DNA of 42,371 nt, from IMG/VR virus record IMGVR_UViG_3300027865_000015, positions 1 through 42,371 of that record. The stretch is one strand, 5' to 3'. Below, piece by piece: positions 40,185-42,371 of this stretch (positions within the stretch are counted from its first letter, which is position 1; each line of letters starts with the position of its first letter). A model generated the notes under the pieces. The model was not told the DNA's origin and made no database searches. It saw only the letters and a list, made by a program, of their open reading frames with translations. This DNA comes from a virus. The position numbers were made by a program, and so were the translations under genes.

Positions 40185-40709
40185 ATGCGAACAGAAACAA
40201 TAACAAGGACGCTTTATAAGTTTGACGAGCTATCAGCAGGCGCACAAGAAACGGCGATTGAAGGATTCGCGGATATAAATGTCGATTATGATTGGTGGGA
40301 GCTTGAGTATGACTATTTCAAGGAGAAACTAGGCGTAATGGGGATAGAATGCGACTCGTTCTTTTTTGACTTAGACCGCGCAAATTATATCTATATGGAC
40401 AATCCTGTAGTTGTAGACGTTTGGAGGCTATTGCTATACGGGGGCATTGACCGTCGCACGAAAGCTGCAAGAGATATGGTAAGGCATGGGGTATGTATCG
40501 GAACTACTCATCACGGTGGAGGCCAAGCGCATAACTGGGTTGATTATGACACGCAGGACTGCAAGCTAGCCAACGCATTAAACGGTATGCTGAAAACATT
40601 CCTCTCAGACTTACGCAAACAATGCGACTTTCTTTTGTCCGATGAGGCAATACGGGAGACAATAGAATGCAATGAGTATGAGTTTGATAAAGATGGAAAT
40701 TTAAAATAA
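40185..40709 (+). CDS. Conserved early phage protein, 174 aa
   Basis: The N-terminus (ITRTLYKFDELSAGAQETAIEGFADINVDYDWWELEYDYF) matches a widespread phage and prophage protein (YKFDELSxEAQxxA ... DYDWWE). The rest has a region with a glycine/histidine loop (GTTHHGGGQAHNW) and a helical C-terminus (NALNGMLKTFLSDLRKQCDFLLSDEAIRETIE). Function unknown; ATG behind GGAGGTAA. The same frame continues, after the stop, into an ssb-like remnant. Confidence 0.7.
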   Translation: MRTETITRTLYKFDELSAGAQETAIEGFADINVDYDWWELEYDYFKEKLGVMGIECDSFFFDLDRANYIYMDNPVVVDVWRLLLYGGIDRRTKAARDMVRHGVCIGTTHHGGGQAHNWVDYDTQDCKLANALNGMLKTFLSDLRKQCDFLLSDEAIRETIECNEYEFDKDGNLK

Positions 40710-40916
40710 AGGAATGATTCTATTCGTGTTGTTGCGTTTGAAAGATTGGGTGATTTGTGTCTTGAATATTTAACGAAGGGAAGCATTGTTTTAATCTATG
40801 GTATAACAAGCATGGTTAAGGATGGGAACTTGCGATTCCGAAACGAAATAATAGCGAATAACATAAGTGATCTTAATAAATTAAATGTAAATAAATTAGC
40901 AGATGGCGAGGTGTAA
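40710..40916 (+). pseudogene. ssb: ssb fragment lacking its N-terminal half
   Basis: Directly after the TAA at 40707-40709 the same frame reads RNDSIRVVAFERLGDLCLEYLTKG, SIVLIYGIT, KDGNLRFRNEIIANNISDL, then stops. This is the second half of a bacterial SSB OB fold (IRVVAFGKxAExxxxYLxKGSxVxVEG ... RYxTEIxA). The first half and a proper start are absent; an ATT at 40722 or TTG at 40743 are the only early weak choices. The acidic SSB tail is also missing. Probably a decayed or recombined remnant, unless read through. Confidence 0.65.
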
Positions 40917-40918
40917 TC

Positions 40919-41068
40919 ATGGATAAAATACGGGTAGAAATTATAGTTCGTGGTGGGGTTGTGCAAGGGGTATTTAGTAATAAACCGAAAGAAGTAGAGG
41001 TATTATTAACTGACTACGATGAGCCTGACTATGAGAATATTGTGCAAGAAGTAGGGCAATCTGTGTAG
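40919..41068 (+). CDS. Small conserved protein, 49 aa
   Basis: ATG behind GAGGTG. Pattern IRVEIIVRGGVVQGVFSNKPKEVEVLLTDYDEPDYEN is that of a common small phage/bacterial protein (VxxxGGVVQxVxx ... V.DYD). Role unknown. Confidence 0.65.
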   Translation: MDKIRVEIIVRGGVVQGVFSNKPKEVEVLLTDYDEPDYENIVQEVGQSV

Positions 41069-41097
41069 GCGAGTTAGATATAATGGAGGTGATAGTC

Positions 41098-41256
41098 ATG
41101 GTACAATTTTGGCAAGAGCATCCGGTATTAGTGTTATTAACATTGCAGTATAGTATAATCATTTCAGTGATACTATGCATAACACATAGTTTTTTAACTA
41201 AATTCATAGACAAGACACTGGAGGTGTACAATGCTAGCAGAAATACTATTCAATAA
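41098..41256 (+). CDS. Small membrane protein, 52 aa
   Basis: ATG behind GGAGGTGA. One long hydrophobic stretch (LVLLTLQYSIIISVILCITH) then a basic tail. Overlaps the next gene by 26 bases. Confidence 0.55.
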   Translation: MVQFWQEHPVLVLLTLQYSIIISVILCITHSFLTKFIDKTLEVYNASRNTIQ

Positions 41257-41329
41257 CATGGATATACTGTTTACGTTGCTAACTACAGGCGTACTGATAG
41301 GTTTAATAAAATCAATAAAGGAGTATTAA
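41231..41329 (+). CDS. Tiny membrane peptide, 32 aa
   Basis: ATG behind GGAGGTG; mostly hydrophobic (LFTLLTTGVLIGLI) with a KSIKEY end. Overlaps the upstream gene in another frame. Confidence 0.45.
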   Translation: MLAEILFNNMDILFTLLTTGVLIGLIKSIKEY

Positions 41330-41330
41330 G

Positions 41331-41483
41331 ATGGTGGAATTAACAGAGGTTGAGAAATCAGCATTAAGTGCAAGACAGATACTAAGGCAAACTAAGTCGG
41401 ATTCGTTTCGCGGTTACTGCATGAAGGAATGCATGATGCAAGAATTGGCCAAAATAATAAACAGAGAGGGGATTAATAAGTGA
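41331..41483 (+). CDS. Small helical protein, duplicated gene copy B
   Basis: 50 residues, ATG behind AAAGGAG. Identical to copy A (608-775) from residue 7 to residue 49; the N-terminus (MVELTE versus MPKLTE) and C-terminus differ. It may be the parent copy, since it has a complete spacing to its own ribosome site. Function unknown. Confidence 0.65.
   Translation: MVELTEVEKSALSARQILRQTKSDSFRGYCMKECMMQELAKIINREGINK
41349..41479 (+). repeat. 131-bp perfect direct repeat, copy B
   Basis: Same sequence and orientation as 626-756. Together they bracket about 1 kb holding the zinc-finger and beta-helix genes on the circular map. Confidence 0.95.
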
Positions 41484-41659
41484 TTACATTTCTTGTGAAA
41501 GTATATTGCTCAATCCAAGAACGTGTCAGGCAATGCAAGTGTGGTGGTAAGCTATTAAAACGACAGTCAGTGAGGACAGGTGTATTTTTGGGTTGTGAGA
41601 ATTTCCCTAACTGTGGATATACTGAGTCCCTAGAAAAAAAGAAAGGTGGTAAGAAATGA
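41480..41659 (+). CDS. Topoisomerase-type zinc finger protein, 59 aa
   Basis: GTG start behind GAGGGG, overlapping the previous stop. The pattern CKCGGKLLKRQSVRTGVFLGCENFPNCGYT matches the C-terminal zinc finger of type IA topoisomerases (four Cys; L-x-x-R ... F-x-G-C-x-x-F-P-x-C). Stand-alone versions occur in phages. Probably binds single-stranded DNA or RNA. ATGA overlap with the beta-helix gene. Confidence 0.7.
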   Translation: MITFLVKVYCSIQERVRQCKCGGKLLKRQSVRTGVFLGCENFPNCGYTESLEKKKGGKK

Positions 41660-42371
41660 AGAAATACAAGCTTTTAAAAAGAGACTATATTGAAATACAT
41701 GGAACAAAATTATACAGAATTGAATGCATCAAGAAATTTAATTGTATTGACAGCGGGGATTTAGGGGGGTATATTAGCAGTGAGACGAGCCTGTCTCAGG
41801 CCGGTGATGCGTGGGTATACGGTGATGCGTGGGTATACGGTGATGCAAGGGTATCCGGTGATGCGTGGGTATACGGTGATGCAAGGGTATGCGGTAATGC
41901 AAGGGTATACGGTAATGCAAGGGTATACGGTAATGCGTGGGTATCCGGTGATGCAAGGGTATCCGGTGATGCAAGGGTATACGGTAATGCAAGGGTATCC
42001 GGTAATGCGTGGGTATCCGGTGATGCGTGTGTATCCGGTAATGCGTGGGTATCCGGTGATGCAAGGGTATCCGGTAATGCGTGGGTATCCGGTAATGCGT
42101 GGGTATCCGGTAATGCGTGGGTATCCGGTGGTGCGTGGGTATGCGGTAATGCAAGGGTATACGGTAATGCAAGGGTATACGGTGATGCGTGGGTATCCGG
42201 TAATGCGTGGGTATGCGGTAATGCGTGTGTATGCGGTAATGCAAGGGTATACGGTGGTGCGTGGGAGGTATCTCCCCTTCAAATGCAAGGAACCAAACAT
42301 TTTGTTACGATGTCGTCAAAAACGACATTGTCCATAGGATGCGAAATGCACACAATAAAGAAATGGATTAA
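41656..42371 (+). CDS. Hexapeptide-repeat beta-helix protein, 5' part (runs off the window end)
   Basis: ATG behind AAGGTGG, overlapping the stop of the zinc-finger gene. N-terminal 49 residues (KKYKLLKRDYIEIHGTKLYRIECIKKFNCIDSGDLGGYISS) lead into 26 six-residue repeats, then the conserved C-terminal domain begins and the window ends. It is the same gene as 1-591 but with a longer and different repeat array. The lead-in G-D-L-G-G-Y-I motif is typical of this repeat family. No stop codon inside the window. Confidence 0.88.
   Translation, partial: MKKYKLLKRDYIEIHGTKLYRIECIKKFNCIDSGDLGGYISSETSLSQAGDAWVYGDAWVYGDARVSGDAWVYGDARVCGNARVYGNARVYGNAWVSGDARVSGDARVYGNARVSGNAWVSGDACVSGNAWVSGDARVSGNAWVSGNAWVSGNAWVSGGAWVCGNARVYGNARVYGDAWVSGNAWVCGNACVCGNARVYGGAWEVSPLQMQGTKHFVTMSSKTTLSIGCEMHTIKKWI
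41698..42371 (+). repeat. Terminal redundancy with window bases 1-476
   Basis: Bases 41698-41802 equal 1-105 and 42271-42371 equal 376-476. Only the array between differs (26 versus 15 units, 198 bp). The overlap shows the window is a circular or terminally redundant molecule. Confidence 0.95.
41803..42270 (+). repeat. 18-bp tandem array, 26 units (right allele)
   Basis: Twenty-six in-frame units of the same 18-bp type as 106-375. It has four consecutive or near-consecutive GNAWVS units and no GDAEVY units. Units 1-3 and the last one match the left array; unit order in between does not. Confidence 0.95.

Overview
The window looks like one essentially complete genome of a tailed double-stranded DNA phage of podovirus type. 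The two window ends are the same locus: bases 1-476 match 41698-42371 outside a tandem array, so the molecule is circular or terminally redundant, with a unique length near 41.7-41.9 kb. The virion genes are P22-like: large terminase, P22-type portal, gp4-like adaptor, gp10-like tail stabilisation protein and a set of Ala/Gly/Gln-rich ejection-type proteins. The major capsid protein is of the N4-gp56 type. I see no integrase, CI-type repressor or DNA polymerase, so it is probably virulent and replicates with the host polymerase. The host is unknown. Strong AGGAGG-type ribosome binding sites argue against Bacteroidota. Several proteins with Sec signal peptides, one of them like an outer-membrane protein, suggest a Gram-negative (diderm) host.

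Layout. Plus-strand early and middle genes run from about 39933 through the circle junction to 17387. Minus-strand late genes run from 38599 down to 17502. The two arms converge on a hairpin at 17448-17473. They diverge from a roughly 1.3 kb gene-free region (38600-39932) that holds a very AT-rich block, repeated CGATAG boxes, several palindromes built around TATAAT, and nested inverted repeats. This is the best candidate for the main control region and the replication origin.

Plus arm. There are many small, overlapping genes (ATGA and TAATG junctions). Replication and recombination genes are a FlbD-like/replication-domain protein, DnaB-like helicase, a putative single-strand annealing protein, a Cas4/RecB-like Fe-S nuclease, primase and RusA resolvase. 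Nucleotide genes are a dATP/dGTP diphosphohydrolase-like protein and a deoxyribosyltransferase-like protein. There is an RNA ligase directly behind one of three metallophosphoesterases, an M15-type peptidase, two small sigma-region-2-like proteins and numerous zinc ribbons. Two proteins consist largely of tandem repeats (six-residue and nine-residue units).

Minus arm, in transcription order: tRNA-Asn, a small gene, terL, portal, a block of secreted or fibre-like proteins, scaffold, capsid, decoration protein, a secreted protein, gp4-like adaptor carrying a CBM-like insert, a secreted fibre, gp10-like protein split in two, LamG protein, fibre, ejection proteins, putative holin, and a YiiX-like cysteine peptidase. 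Six late proteins start with apparent signal peptides.

Most notable: the two copies of the window-end beta-helix gene carry arrays of different length and composition between identical flanks. That gene and a zinc-finger gene lie between 131-bp perfect direct repeats. Other points are the secreted late proteins, a headless ssb fragment lying in frame after another gene's stop, a split ribosome binding site closed by a hairpin, and the metallophosphoesterase-RNA ligase pair.
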